64,000 bases of DNA from Tetranychus cinnabarinus (lineage: Eukaryota; Arthropoda; Arachnida; Trombidiformes; Tetranychidae). A program made the translations under genes and the position numbers. Positions 15,051-28,300 of this stretch are shown in pieces; position 1 is the first letter of the stretch, and every line of letters starts with the position of its first letter. The notes under the pieces are model-generated. The model worked only from the letters and a program-made list of their open reading frames with translations. It had not been told where the DNA came from and ran no database searches. Location: positions 2,728,001-2,792,000 of the forward strand of contig WHVY01000005.1 in NCBI GenBank assembly GCA_022266195.1, given 5' to 3'.

Positions 15051-16655
15051 AGGAAAAAAACATTTTCTCTCTCTCTCTCTTTCCCTGCATAATCATCATT
15101 TATTGCATTATAATCATTATATCATCGTCATCCTCTTGATCATCATCGTGTAAAAGCGCGTCTCTCTGAGGTTATAAAGTGATTTGGCGCTTAAATGATA
15201 AACCTTCAAGACAAGGCACGAGACTGGCACACAACATTGGCAAACAATTTAACAACTAAAATGCATTCTTCAAGTAAAAGTCTTTACAGTGTTACATTGA
15301 AATTACCATTGAAAACACCAACCAACCAAATCTAATTATCTTGCCATATTTCAACAGCAAATTACCTTTTTGGCTGATATTACCTTTTCTTGCTCAAATC
15401 CAATCAACTATTAAAAACAAGTTGAGATTAAATGAGGAGATGAAGCAGTTCCGTTAAGGAAATGATAGACGCCGGTCAGGTAAGGTTCCGGTAAAAGGTA
15501 TAAACCAAGCAAGGGTCAAAGGTAACGGTGTCTTATCAACCGGTGTTCGTGTGTCCCAACTCTTATCTTTACCATTCGATAATTGCACTTCCAAAGGGAT
15601 AAAAAGTTGAGGGAGAGAAGGTAAAAGGAAAGGTAAAGGTGGGAGGTTGACAGTTAATCAACTAATGGCAAGAGAAGGAGCAACGCGTGTTCCTTATGCA
15701 CGTGGTGAACCAACTCATTCATCCATATACCACTGTTGGTATTTTGTTGTGGACTCGATCAATGCACAGTAAAGTACAAAAGGTAAAACTAATTTCCTAC
15801 TCGCGATTAATTTGCTAATTTTATTTTCGCAAAAACTTTTCATTCGAAACTTTTTTTTCTCGAACACTAAACTTTGGTTTCAACAATTATCAAGTTAATT
15901 GAAATGAAGAAAACAAATTCATTCATATTTTGAATAACCTCGCAATTATTGTTGATAATTATTGAAAAAGCATTTTATTTTTATCTTTCAATTATTTTCG
16001 CTTTTTGTTTGCTTTGTCTTTCAGTTTCATTTTTACCTTGAATTTGGATGAAAAGTGGAATTTCATCATTTGAATCATTTTCATGATTTGTAAATATCCA
16101 AACTTATAAACTTATTGTTTCTGATTGAAGAGAGAGAGAAACGCAATTTTCGTTTTTACCTTTCTTCCATCTTCTTCTTCTCTCTCTTTATCATCTTTAC
16201 TTTTTCTTTGCTTAGAACCCGCCTTCCAAGTTTCTACTCTCCTCCTCATCTTCTTTACATCATCTTCTTTCTTTCCTTTCTTGAGGAGTTGACCAAGGAG
16301 TTTCACCTTTTGTCGAGATGGAGATGGAGAAAGAGAGTAAAAGAGAGTCTAAGAAGAGGCCCGAGTGAGCTGACAAAAGCAAGTGAACCTTTTCAAACTA
16401 GCACAGTGTTATTTTACCTTTACCCTGTGGTACAACGTGCCTAATGTTACTTTTAGTGAAGCCTTAAAACGAAACGGGCACAAACTTGAATTTTGTTATT
16501 TTACTATTTTTTTTGTTGATTCGCACTTTTTTCATTCAAATTTCCAATCTTCGACCTTCATGTTTACTCGTCATCATTGACTCTCATTATTTGTTGATCA
16601 ACATTGACTTTGTTTTTTTTCTTCAATTGTTTAAGCCTGTTAATTCAATCTCATC
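15051..16655 (+). promoter_or_regulatory. Upstream / 5' leader region of achaete-scute homologue
   Basis: This segment runs up to the ATG. It opens with a CT run and has a TTATAAAG box at about 15,172 in a locally GC-richer context, a CACGTG E-box near 15,700, and a dense group of AGGTAA/TTACCT words between 15,360 and 15,790. A long pyrimidine tract ending in an AG at about 16,635, 20 bases before the ATG, looks like a splice acceptor. A 5' UTR intron is therefore possible, for example from a donor-like AAAAG/GTAAAA at about 15,780. The true transcription start cannot be fixed from the sequence. Confidence 0.4.
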
Positions 16656-18704
16656 ATGACAACAATCGGATATCAAACTGGAGTCAACTCTTATTCACAT
16701 TTTATGCAAAACAGTGCCTCATCACAGGTTAGCCTTACAACCCTATTGGCCTCTTCAACACCCAGCAATACCAATGACACCAACAACCGAAGCACAATGG
16801 TTTATCCAGCCAACAACTTGTCCAACCTCAAGACTTCATCTCCAACCATATCAACCTCAACCTCACCTGGATCACCTTTAAACACAAGTCCAGCCAAGAG
16901 AATAAAAATTGAACCAAATAATAATGAAAACAATTGCCCGATAATCAATGTTCACAGCAACAACAATCGAAACAACGGCAATGTTAAAAACACTTCGGTC
17001 CAAATAACGGCAACCAATTTAATTGTTAACTCTAATTTCCAGCGATCATCAGGTAACATTGAGTCCAACCCTTCGGTTACTCTCATCACAACTGGAGGTA
17101 ACAACAAAAAGACGACCATTTCACCTTCCATCAACAATTCCAATTCACTTCGTTGTAAACGAAAGGGAGTCAACTCTATTCGTTCAACAGTTTCACCTTC
17201 CTTGACATCTCGTCGTTCACTTGTATACTCTTCATCTTCCTCTTCATCTTCCTCTTCATCCTCATCTTCGTCTTCCTCATCAACAACCTCAACCAACTCG
17301 ACGATAGCACCTATTGCCGTTGCTCGTCGTAATGAACGTGAACGTAATCGAGTTAAAATGGTCAACTTAGGTTTCAATACTCTTCGTCAGCACATACCAA
17401 AGCAACAAAAGGACAAGAACAAGAAAATGTCCAAAGTGGAAACACTTCGATCAGCCGTTCAATACATTCGGGAATTACAGCAACTACTAAACAATGATGC
17501 TGCCTTGGATCAGTTAGCTTCAGCTCTAAACTCAGTAACTTCAGCAACCTCATTATCACCTTTATCTTCATCATCTTCCCTCTCATCAAGGTAAGAATTT
17601 TCATCTTTTTTTATTCCCATTTTTTTTTCTATATTTCAATCAAACAAAAGCAACAAAAAAAGCATTACTTGCGAATCAAAAGTTGCATTCAATTTGTTTT
17701 TTTGCATGAAATTACAATTTGCTTTTGATCAACATAAAACTTTTGCATTATTTGAACATTTTATACTCATGTTTGCTTGTTTTTTTTCTTATTTTTTTTC
17801 ATTTTCTTTTTGCTGCTGCTTTTGCATTACTTTTGCATCTTATAATAGTGATGTTATCATGAAAGATGAACCTCATCCTGATGCAAATATCAATCCATCA
17901 AGCATGTTATTATGTTCACCCAGTAGTATTGCTTCTCCATCTTCCTCTGTCTCATCACTTTCTCCTTACCATGATTCATCATCATCACATCATTATAATG
18001 GATCAATTTCATCTTCAAATCTTTGTTCTTCTTCTTCTCCTTCTTCATCATCGGTTCCTACATCAGTAACGGTAACATCTTCGCTAGTTCACCCAACCAA
18101 CAACAGTGCATCCATCTCAATCTCATCCTCACCCTCGTCACCATTAACCTCATCACCAACTACTGTAGCCTCAACAGCAACCGTAGTCTCAGTGACGACA
18201 GTTAATGATGCATATCATGCCCAGCACTTGCACCACCAACATCACCAACAGCAGCAACAACATGGTCACCATCACTCTGGGCAGCAACTTCACCATCAAC
18301 AACAGCAACAACAACAGCATCATCACCAACAACATCACCAACTTCACCACCATCATCATCACCAACACCAACAACAACAACAACTAAATCTACCTCAAAT
18401 GCGAACAATGGAATTAAATTCACCAAACTCACCTCATCCAGATCAACTTAGTCCCACTGTTCAACATCACTTGAACCTTCACCATTACCATCAACACCAA
18501 CACCATCAGCAACAAATCATTAACCATCACCACAACCAACAATCTGCTCAATTTCAACAACAAAACTCGCCCTGTTCAATAATATCGCCCAAATCAATTG
18601 CTTCATCTGAAATGTCACCTTACTCTTATGATCAACTGGAACTGGATGCCAAATGTAACCCAGATGAAGGCGACATCTTTGACTTTTCAACTTTACTCTC
18701 TTGA
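16656..18704 (+). CDS. ASH: Achaete-scute family bHLH transcription factor, two exons
   Basis: Coding exons are 16,656-17,590 and 17,849-18,704, joined across a GTAAG..AG intron. The phase matches exactly: two bases of a Ser codon lie before the intron and one after. The spliced protein is about 596 residues. A bHLH lies at about residues 222-280, with basic region VARRNERERNRVK, helix 1 VNLGFNTLRQHIP and helix 2 KKMSKVETLRSAVQYIRELQ. This is the achaete-scute/ASCL signature and is closer to the ASCL1-type short loop than to the long loops of some fly paralogues. A polyserine run precedes the bHLH (about 191-209). A His/Gln-rich tract (about 436-490) and a C-terminal acidic-hydrophobic end (DIFDFSTLL) follow; the end resembles the conserved C-terminal motif of the family. 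The expected role is nuclear proneural activation with an E-protein (daughterless) partner at E-boxes. The start is the first ATG in a long open frame. Confidence 0.93.
17227..17282 (+). repeat. TCN (polyserine) coding repeat
   Basis: An imperfect TCT/TCA/TCC/TCG run encodes about 18 serines just upstream of the bHLH. The mixed codons show it is an old amino-acid tract rather than a fresh microsatellite. Confidence 0.8.
17591..17848 (+). other. Intron of the achaete-scute homologue
   Basis: The donor is AAG/GTAAGA and the acceptor TATAATAG, with a T-rich 3' half. The length is 258 bp. The first in-frame codon on retention is TAA, made from the donor itself, so an unspliced transcript would encode a 312-residue protein with the complete bHLH but no C-terminal half. 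Confidence 0.85.
18231..18390 (+). repeat. CAN (His/Gln) coding repeat
   Basis: A dense run of CAA, CAG, CAC and CAT codons encodes a His/Gln-rich low-complexity tract in exon 2. Such tracts are common in arthropod transcription factors and are likely to vary in length between individuals. Confidence 0.8.
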
Positions 18705-19030
18705 TGTAAATAAAACCCTTCAAGTATTGAAAAACAAAATATCAACATTTTTTGCCCCTTTTCTTCCTTTAAAAGTTTTTTTTCCAATCAAATGTAACTT
18801 TTTTCCCCCAAAAACCTTTTTAAGTATTATCAACTTGGCCATGCTTTAAGCAGAAAGAAAAGCTCAAAACAAATATAAATATATAAATATTATCCTATTT
18901 TTGTGCGAATTATTTGATAAAGTAAAAGTTCTAGATAATATTATTCATGATTACTATTTTTATATATAAATTTATACATATTTTATAAATAAAGACGAAA
19001 AACGTTTTCTTATTTTACTTGTAAATAAAA
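18705..19030 (+). terminator. 3' UTR and polyadenylation signals of the achaete-scute homologue
   Basis: AATAAA hexamers occur at 18,709-18,714, 18,988-18,993 and 19,024-19,029. The first lies only 5 bases after the stop codon, so the distal pair probably marks the main 3' end, giving a UTR of about 0.3 kb. The segment is very A/T-rich, with TATAAATAT and ATTTATA words that could affect message stability. Confidence 0.5.
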
Positions 19031-19244
19031 GACGAAAATGGTTATTACTCAAACAAACTTTACCCATTCATTTAACTCTCATTACTCGCGAAGTATTTAA
19101 ACAAAATTCAGTAGCGAAAAAAACAGTGAAACAATTTATTCCATTGAATCAATCTCAATTCATTAGGAGAGACTAATGATGAAACGAAATGTTTACAGAA
19201 AAAGACAAAAGAAATTTAACATTCTATTGCCGTCATATTCATTA

Positions 19245-19375
19245 GGAGCGGTAGTTTGACACTCATGTACGGGCTTTTCCCCTATGACATTGGGTGACCT
19301 GGGCTTGGCTCCTGTAGACCCGTGGCATTAACTGCCCACCATCATAAGGTTTAAAAGGTCGCCTTCGGAAAACAA
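19245..19375. other. Unexplained GC-rich block
   Basis: About 130 bases are clearly richer in G+C than the surrounding DNA. They include a stretch around 19,288-19,340 with many GGG/CCC/TGG words. No frame stays open across it on either strand, and I see no tRNA T-arm, 5S or snRNA signature. It lies about 550-650 bases beyond the achaete-scute stop codon. It could be a conserved non-coding element, a non-coding RNA or a fragment of a foreign repeat. Confidence 0.4.
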
Positions 19376-22300
19376 AAGATGCGTGATTATATTCGGTGGG
19401 TCATTTCCAAATTCATCTTCTGTTTTGGCTTCGAGTTTTTAACCTTTTTTCCCGTTTCTACGATAATTTGATCTTGACTGATCATGTTCATGCAAATGAA
19501 TCAATCTTATTGACAATTTAAATTCCCATTCCTATTCAATCCATCATCATCGATTTCAAGTGTAAATAATCATTTAAATGATATTTAAAACTCTATAACA
19601 ATTTTGAGTAAACTTTTTTCTTTCCTTCATTTTCTGCTTTTTAATTTCAAGACTTTTCAGATTCAATCCTATAAGAGGAGTTTCTTGTTCCGTCATGAGA
19701 AACTCTTTATTTGCTTGTTCAGCCAATCATTGAGTCTTTCCTTCTCCTTCATGATATTCAACTTGTTCTTCTTCTTCTTTACCGAGTTTCAATTTTATGC
19801 GTTTCAACTTATTTTAAAAGCTACTAAAGTGAAAATTTGATTCAAAACCTGAATATTAAGTGATGTAAACAAAAGAAACAAGTCAACCTTGCGTTCGTTG
19901 TTAATCACTTTAATAATATAATGATTAAAGGTTTGAAAAGAGCACAAATGGAATAGCACTTTCAGTGCTTTTCGTAGTTTTTTTTTCATTTTAACAACTT
20001 AAAGGTATTCGTGATTGGATAATGAATCGAATGCAATTAAAATTGAAAATGAGCAACAAAAAGAAGAAGACAAGAGCGAAAAATGGGAAAAATTAAAATC
20101 GAAATGCTTTTTGATTGTTATCTGACAATCGGAATATTAAACGAATCAAAGTTGACTTGTTGCCTTTTCATGAATCAACATGAATTTTACGTACAACTCT
20201 ACGCATTCATTTACAAGCAGTATAGATAAACATGAAAATAATGTTTAAATTTTCAAAATCAATATTTTAATTGGAAAATTGGCTTTTTATTGTTGAAATT
20301 TTCAAGACTCACACGTAATGAGAAAACGAATTTTTAAAAATTTCAAATTATATTGAAAATTTCAAGGTGAACTGTTTCAAAATTCAGTCAGTTTCATTTA
20401 GCGACATTCATCAAGTTTCACTTCAAAATAACCAGTATTGATCACTATCGACTTGAAAAATGCTCACTTTGGTCGCTCTTGCAAACAAATGTAAAATTGG
20501 TCAGAGAAGAATGAAATTTTGTTAAATTTTCAAATTGAATCGAAAGATTTTGAAAGCAAATTTGTTCCGAAACGAGCAGTATCGATGTTCAATTTTAGCG
20601 ACTTTTGACTCAAAAAATTCTCATTCGAGTCGCCCTTTTTTGAGGTCATTTTTTCTAGCAATGAGTTTAATTTGAGAAAGAGATTTGACTCTTTCCCTTT
20701 TACCAACTGGACAGTCATTAATTTCACAAAATAGGTTAGACGATTTGACTATTGACCTGACTCGAAGCTCTACTAATACCTGTTGTAACTTGTGCAATGG
20801 TAACCATCAGAGCCTAACCTTGACATGAAATAACAATAATTAACAAAATAATAACTTGAGACTTTTGTCCCAAGTCGAGCAAAAAACAAAAGAAAAGGTG
20901 AATAATAATTATTAATACTTTCAATTTTGCTCCTTTTTTTACACTTTTGTTGGCAAAAAGCGAGAGCAACGACAATATGCAAGATAATTAGATTCATCCT
21001 CTTCTCAGATGAGTCTTTCCTCTTTTCTCGCCACTTTGTCCTCTTCATCATCTCCTTTCCACTCTCTAATCAAACTTTGTCCAAATTATTGATAGGAAAA
21101 TATCGAAATGCGGTAAAGAAGGGAAAACGAATGCACAAGTATAATAACTACCTTCGCTTCTTCCTCTTACAAGTTCGTCTTTTCCTCATCTCGCCAACAT
21201 CTCAACATTTCCTCTTCTTCCTCCTTTCTTCAGGTAAACTGCCACCCTCAATCTTACTTTGCTTCCTTTTTGGGCTTCTTCTTCTTCCTTTACCTAAAAG
21301 GTCCTTTTGTACACCACTTTACCCCGCACTAAGAGCACCAATTCAATTTGCGAGCAAACTCTTGTCATCATTTTTCCTCATCTCTTTTTCCCTCTTCTTT
21401 TCACTCGCCAACCAAAACACATTTCCTCATTCTTTTAACATTATCATCATCATCATCGTCCATTACCTTTTCATCTATAAATATGTGCATAAACATTGTC
21501 GATACTCGGTATTTACCTGGATAGAGTAAATGTATTTTCTTTCCCTCTTCTTTCAATGTTGATAATTCCAACAAAGGTGAAATTGAGAAAAAATATTAAA
21601 TTTCATTTTAATCTTTAATGCTAAAGTTACCTTCAACTTTTTTTTCTGCTCCTTTTGGTAATTATATTAATACCTTTCTGTGTCTTGATAACATTGTCCA
21701 GTCGTAAGTTGCACATAAAAATTTAAATATCCCATTATTGTAACATGGAAATAGACGACAAATCAAAGGTCAAAAGTGAGCAAACAGAAAATTGTATTAA
21801 TAAATTGCTGGAAAACGGAAAGAGCAACAGAAAGTAATCAACTTTAAAGGTAAACTCCATTCAAGTTGACAACCAGGAAAAGCTTTTATTTCATGGAAAT
21901 GAGAAAGGCGACAATCAAGTCCATAGATTGTGCAAAATAATAAATCACAAATTCTGATGCTGGTGATCAACTGAAGCTAGAAATGTTATCTTTTACAGAC
22001 ACAATTTTGCAGGTAAAACTCTAAATGTTCACCTCAACTATTGAAAACCAAAATCGAAAGGTTTAAGCGTCTCTTTAAAACTTCAACAGCAGTTGGAACT
22101 CCAAACACTCTAAAGACAAAATCTAAACAAAATTATAATTATATTTCTGTAGCTTATTCGAATGTAATATTCAAGACATTTCAGATTGACTGGAAACTCG
22201 CACACTGACTAAGCATCATAAAACACAGAATTCTAGAATTCGCTCATCAGAATTTTCTGTTTCTTTACAAGTTTCGAGTTCATCAATAGTTTGAAGACTT

Positions 22301-25300
22301 TTAACTTAAAAACTTCATTTAAGAACAGTCTTTCATTGACTTATGTGCAACTCAACAGAATTTGATTTTTCTAATTTTCCGAAGAAATTTCGATTTTTCA
22401 TAATTTGTAGTTTTTATTAAGAATTGAAGTTGTTGCGCGTTCAAAATATTTTGTTTCAAATTCAGCATCTTTTGCAATTGGCGGGAAAAGACGTTGACAT
22501 AATACATGGAGTTACAGAGCATGTTAGCCAATATTAAGCTCACTTGTTATTGTACATTATAGCCTATTATGCCAACCTTAAGCTCTTCTTGTCAAGTAAA
22601 TGGAGAAAAAAAGAAACAGATTTACTTACCTTTTTTTATAGAAAAAATGCTTCTTTTTTCTTTTAAAATCAAAAGATAAAAGGTAAAGATATAAATCGAC
22701 CGTTTGTAAAGGTACACGAATCGTCATCGTTTGAGTTTCATTTATTTGCATCTTCAAGTATAATATTAAACAAAAATATTACATTTCCTTATCTTGAAGA
22801 TATTTTACCAAAGAAATTGTACTTTTTTGGGTCAAAAAAAGGACAACAAAAATTGTATCAAATGAAAAGCAGTGAAGATTAGCATTAGATTAGAATCTTG
22901 AAATGATGATTTTTCTTAAAATTTTCTCAGTTTATCATAAAAAAAGGTAGAAATGGTCCGGAAGTTTAATGTTATTTTTGGGAAATGAGAGAAAAGCAGA
23001 GAAAAAAAATGTTCATTTTACTTCAAACAAATGTTTATTTCAACTGATTTGGATGTGCGATTAAAGATGAATTGAATGGCAAGAATGATTAACAAGCCAG
23101 AAATAATGAATCAAAGCTCTATGGGATAAGATGTTATCGCTTAATTTGAGCTCATTTTCACGAAGCTAAGAAGCAAGAGAGGTTGAAGAAGAAGCAGAAT
23201 TCAAAGATTAAGGTTTTGAGCAGGATAAAGTAGATGAAGATGAACAAGAATCTAATTGGTAAAGTAAATGATGAGGATGATAAGGATGGCAAGAAAAGTG
23301 TTTAAACATGATGTCTATTGATACCCTTAACATTGATTTCAGTGTTGCTCTTACCTGGCTTTTTGATGGATAAGTTAATTAGAAGTAAACAAAGAAAACA
23401 AAGAGTTTTCACGCCTCCAAGATTATTGCAAAAGTAAACAAGGTCTTCTCATCATCATCATCATACCTGAGAAAAGTATGAATGTAAACGCAATTAATTG
23501 TTTTGGGCCAAAATCGTGAAAAAATCTCACTCATTTCTCTCACTCATTCAGGTCCATTATACAGGCAACTTTAGACAAACAAGAAGAAGAAGAAGAAGAA
23601 AATTCATCAAAACGATGCTCAATATTGAGTTTTTTAGATTACTTTTTTTTCTCACTTTTTCTCTATTCTCTCTCTTTACCTTTCTAGTAATTTTCATAAT
23701 AAACAAGCCTTTCCCAGTAATGACTTGAATCATCAGTTGACTGTTCATGATTTAGTCTTCAAAATGAAATAATGAAACAACAGGTAAACAACAAAGCAAA
23801 CAAGGAGTTACTTCAAGCCCATAAACATGCACAACTTTTTTTGCAGGTAAAATGCAACAGTAAATTGACTTGTGCCTTTTTCAATACATCATTTTCACCT
23901 TTTTTCTCTTCTTTTTTTGCGTTTTTCTTACCTTTACCTTTCATTGATAATTGCGTTGTTTTGTGCATAAATTCTGTTATCAGTTGAGTTGTCTTCATTT
24001 TCACTTTTAGTTTCATTAATTTATCATGTTTCTCCATCCATTATTGTTTGATGAATTAATAATGTAAATAATTTATTGTGGGAAAAAAGAGATGAAAAGT
24101 TCATTGAAATTGAACCGATTCAATTTCAAAACAACTTTTACAATTTGATGAAAAGAGGCAATATTTTTATCTTTTACTTTTCATTAAAACTTTTAGTAAA
24201 TGCAACGTTTGAATAGCGTCTAAAATGCATTTTCAGACTGTTTTGTTGTAGCGAATTTGCACATTCATGGGAATCAGAAATCAGGTCAACAGTTCGAAGT
24301 ATTTTAAGGTTTGCATAATAAAGCTTTTCATTGACCAAAATCATTAAAGTTTTTTGGTTAAAACTGAGCTTTTGCACATTCAAAACTCTTCAAACAAAGT
24401 TTGTTTTGAAATGGACATCGTTGTTATCAACAGACATTCTGATGGCTTTGTCTGTAATTGACATTTTTAAATGAATTTTCTGAATGTTTCAATGTTTTGA
24501 ATTTGAGAGTGACTCTCAATCGAATCGAAAATTTCGTTGAAAGTGAAACAATTCAAGTTGATGCTCAAATCCATCTGAAAAATTATTCAATGTTGGATGT
24601 CAACTTTTCAAAAATCGATTCCAAAAGTGAATCTTCGATTTGAGATTTTCTCTCTTCTTATTTGCAATAGTTGCTAGTAACTAGCTATTTGAGCCTAGAA
24701 ATGTTTGATTAGATGAAATTTTAAACTCGAAACGGCTGTTTTCCTCTACCTTACATGTCATTGCTTTAATTGGTTAAAAACATGAAAACATTCAATAATC
24801 AGATTAGAGGCTGGATGAGTTTATCTTTTATACCAATAACAGTAAAGGTGGTTGAACAATTAATTTCATCACAATATGGATCCTATTAAAGCTAAACTTT
24901 ATGCTCAAGTTTATTGATAACTTTATGATAACCTTAATCATCATCTTCATCTGGCCAAAAATAGCATTGAATGCACACATTGATTCAATAATGATATTAT
25001 CAACAATCATAATGGTAATAATTTATAGTGAATATCAATAATGAGACAAAGTGTATTATTATTATTTATTTGAGGATTAGCTGATGATGGCGAGAGTCAG
25101 CAAGCAAAGTAAAAGAATGGGGAAAACACACAAAGAGCATTAATATTGGTAGAAAAGGTAAAAGGTTGAAACAACCAGGTTGCTTGTCTTTGTACTCATT
25201 TCTAGCATTAATAAGCAACAATGTTTTCCTTGGCCTCCCTTTTACCTGATCTTCATTTGATTTACGGTATTAAGTTTAAAATTAAACACAAAGTGTGCTT

Positions 25301-28300
25301 ATGCTGATGAGGACAAGAGAGAGAGAGAGAAAGTTTTGTCGAGTCTGTCAATTGTAAGCTAATTCGTAAAGCTCGATTGAGGTCTTATTCAAGTCTTCGC
25401 AGTGCGCCTTTTCTAACCACCAACCATCAAAACCATCAAATGCAACTTTTTATAAACCATTTATGTTTCAATTGAAAGGTGGTTCTGCCGATGTTGCACG
25501 AGTTTCACTTTTCTCTCTCTTAATGTGCATTCATTGACAGAGATTGACCAGAAAATTATGAATTGAGGCTTGAAAACTTTACTTACAAAGGTAGCACATC
25601 TGAGCATATGGCACCTTCGCACTTTCATCTCTTTTTCCCTCTTCTTTTTTTTCACTCTCTTCTTTCCTCTCCCTACTTACCAAGAGTACAAGAACCGTTT
25701 AAAAGGTAATCTTTACCTTTTCAAAGGTTGTATCTATTTTGGCAGAAGAAGAAGAAGAAAAAGAAAGGGAAAACAAACTCGAGGTGCGGAGGTGAGAGTG
25801 ACTGACCTGGGATAGACGATAGCGCATTAATACTTTACAAGATTGGAAAAAGTTTTTTTTTCAATGAAAAGGAAAAGTTTTCTTTTCTCGTTCATCTTCA
25901 AGTAACAGCAGCACATTGATAATGGTCAGTAGTTGTTGTTGATGGCAATGATGATGATGTTACCAATAATAATAAAAGTAAAAGTTTAATGTCTTTCAAT
26001 GAAATTATATGTAAAATCCTTTCTCCTCCCACAACAAGGTAAAAGACCTTTATTCATATTTAAACTTTCTTGGTTTTTGCTGTCGAATGAAAGGTAAAAA
26101 TTTAAATGTTAACACCCACCAATTACACATTAACAGTTGGTCTATTTTTGGGTCAACAATAAAGGACAACAGTGGACAATGGAAAGATGACCAGCACATG
26201 ACAAGGACCAGGTAAGGTCAAGAAAATGTGTTTATTGTGGTTGTTCATTTTGTTTATTTTCTTCTTCTTCTTCTTCTCAAATACAAGCTTTGCTCAACCA
26301 TGAACTTTAATTCAATCAATAATTGTTGATAATGCTGACCTAAATGACCTTTAACCAGAACAACAACAAAAAGTAAAAACTGTCACTTTTCTTGTATAAA
26401 AATGGAAAAGAAAAGAAGAGAGAAAAAAAACATTTTCTCTTTCAATGAAATGATGATCATGAACACACCCTTATCATGGCGAAAGTAAACCCTTTTCTTG
26501 TTGTCCAATGCATTTTAACCTTTACAGTTTCATTTAAATGGCCTCAACAAAAGGCTCTTGTCAAGGGCTGGAAAACTTTATGGTCACTCTGGAATCGATT
26601 GTGGAAGAAAATCGAAAAATTGCCATGAAATGGAGCGCTTTCAAGTGTCTTTCCAAGTGACCTTTTCAAGTGAGTCCAAAGAAGTGAGAAAAGTTGCCTT
26701 TGAAAGCCTTTGATCACTTGGAATAATTCATTGAAATTATTGTTGTTTAACTCTTGATGGTTGAGGCGTTTGTACTCATTTGAACAGCCTTATTAAGGGG
26801 TTGGACCACCTTGAATAACAACAGACTTTAACTTTATTCAGTCACAACTTTAGTTATTTATGTTTGCGCTTTTGAATCACAATTAACCTTGACCTTCTCT
26901 GGGGTTAATCAACAACACGGGCCAAAACTGAGCAAACCTTGAATAATAAATTATCTTCATTTGGGCAAAAGTGAATCAAGAAGAAAAAGTAAAATTTCAA
27001 AAGAAATTCTTTTCTTTTTCTTTACCTCTGATTGATTTCAAGATTAATCATTAATCTATTCACTTTCATGATTAATTGGACAAAGTTTTTTGCAAAAAAT
27101 TTACATTCCTCAGAAAAAGAATAAAAAAGACCGAAAATGGACTTTGCCAACCTTTTCGACTAATTGCCTTCATATTTAACCTAATGAGTTGACCTCTTCT
27201 TGTTACTGTTTAATCATGAAGCACGATCATGATGTTAATTAATTAACTGAAACAAGCATAAAGGTTGAAACTGTCAAACTTGTTTTGTTGTAAACATAAA
27301 AAGTTGATAGGAAATGAAAAGTATATGCAAAGCTCATGAAAATTCTGTGATATTAATTTGTTAACACAAAAGAAGTGAACAGTTGCGTGAATAACTTGAG
27401 CAACATTCCTTGATGAATCGTTTCTCATTTGAATAATTTATTATACTAATAATAGCATTTAATGATGAAAACTTGGCTTTACTAGATGTAAGAATATCAT
27501 AATTAAGAGAAATTTGATAAATTTTCATAAATTATTTTTTGTTGAGTTTTTTTTCTGTGATTTACCAACTTTTAATTGTTGATGTGAAAAGCTTGCAAGT
27601 AGCACTAATCAAACAATGGTGAAAAACGGTTGTAAAATGGTTCAACTGATGAGCCCAGTAAATTTCATGGAATCAATCAAAAGATGAAATGTTTTACAAC
27701 CTTTAAAGGTGAGGTTATCATTCAGGTAAAAGTGAACAATATAAATGGTCTTTTGCAACTTTTACTGCTATTCAATAGCCATAGACAATTTGATTGAATC
27801 ACTTCAACTTTGAAGACCACCCAATCAACCACAAACAAAACATTAAAGTGCAACAGTTTGGTGGTCTTGGGTGCTTCACTTTCAATTTTTATAAACTTCA
27901 ATGAATTCAAAGCAAAAACTTTCATTCATCAAATTTAGAAAACAGAAATTTTCAAAATTTCCAAATTCTTTTCATTTTTAAGAAGAAAAAAAGTTTCCAA
28001 ATGACATTCATTTCGTTGATCGAATTCAAGTTTCCATTGAAATGCAAAAAATCTTTTAACGTAAACTTCGGAACACTGGAAACATTTGGTGAGTCAACAT
28101 TCGATGTTTTCTGTGTTTTCATCATTTGAACATTTATTGATGAAATCTTTTCAAATGATCATCTTTTTTATTTGCCTTTTGTTTATCATTTTTGCATAAA
28201 ACCACTTTGAGCCAACATTGTTTTAATGTGCTTATCGATGAGGTTCGTGGGTCACGGGTAACTGGACAAGTCACGATGATTGAATGAAGAGGAAGGCAAA

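Noticed and set aside
16952..17377. Open frame antisense to the achaete-scute exon
   Set aside because: Mirror of the polyserine and Ser/Asn/Thr-rich coding sequence; runs of Glu/Asp come from the complement of the TCN repeat.
20927..21529. 200-codon open frame on the plus strand
   Set aside because: Rich in Phe, Leu and Ser on a CT-rich strand with few stops by composition; no domain, no clear start context, several splice-like and repeat words inside.
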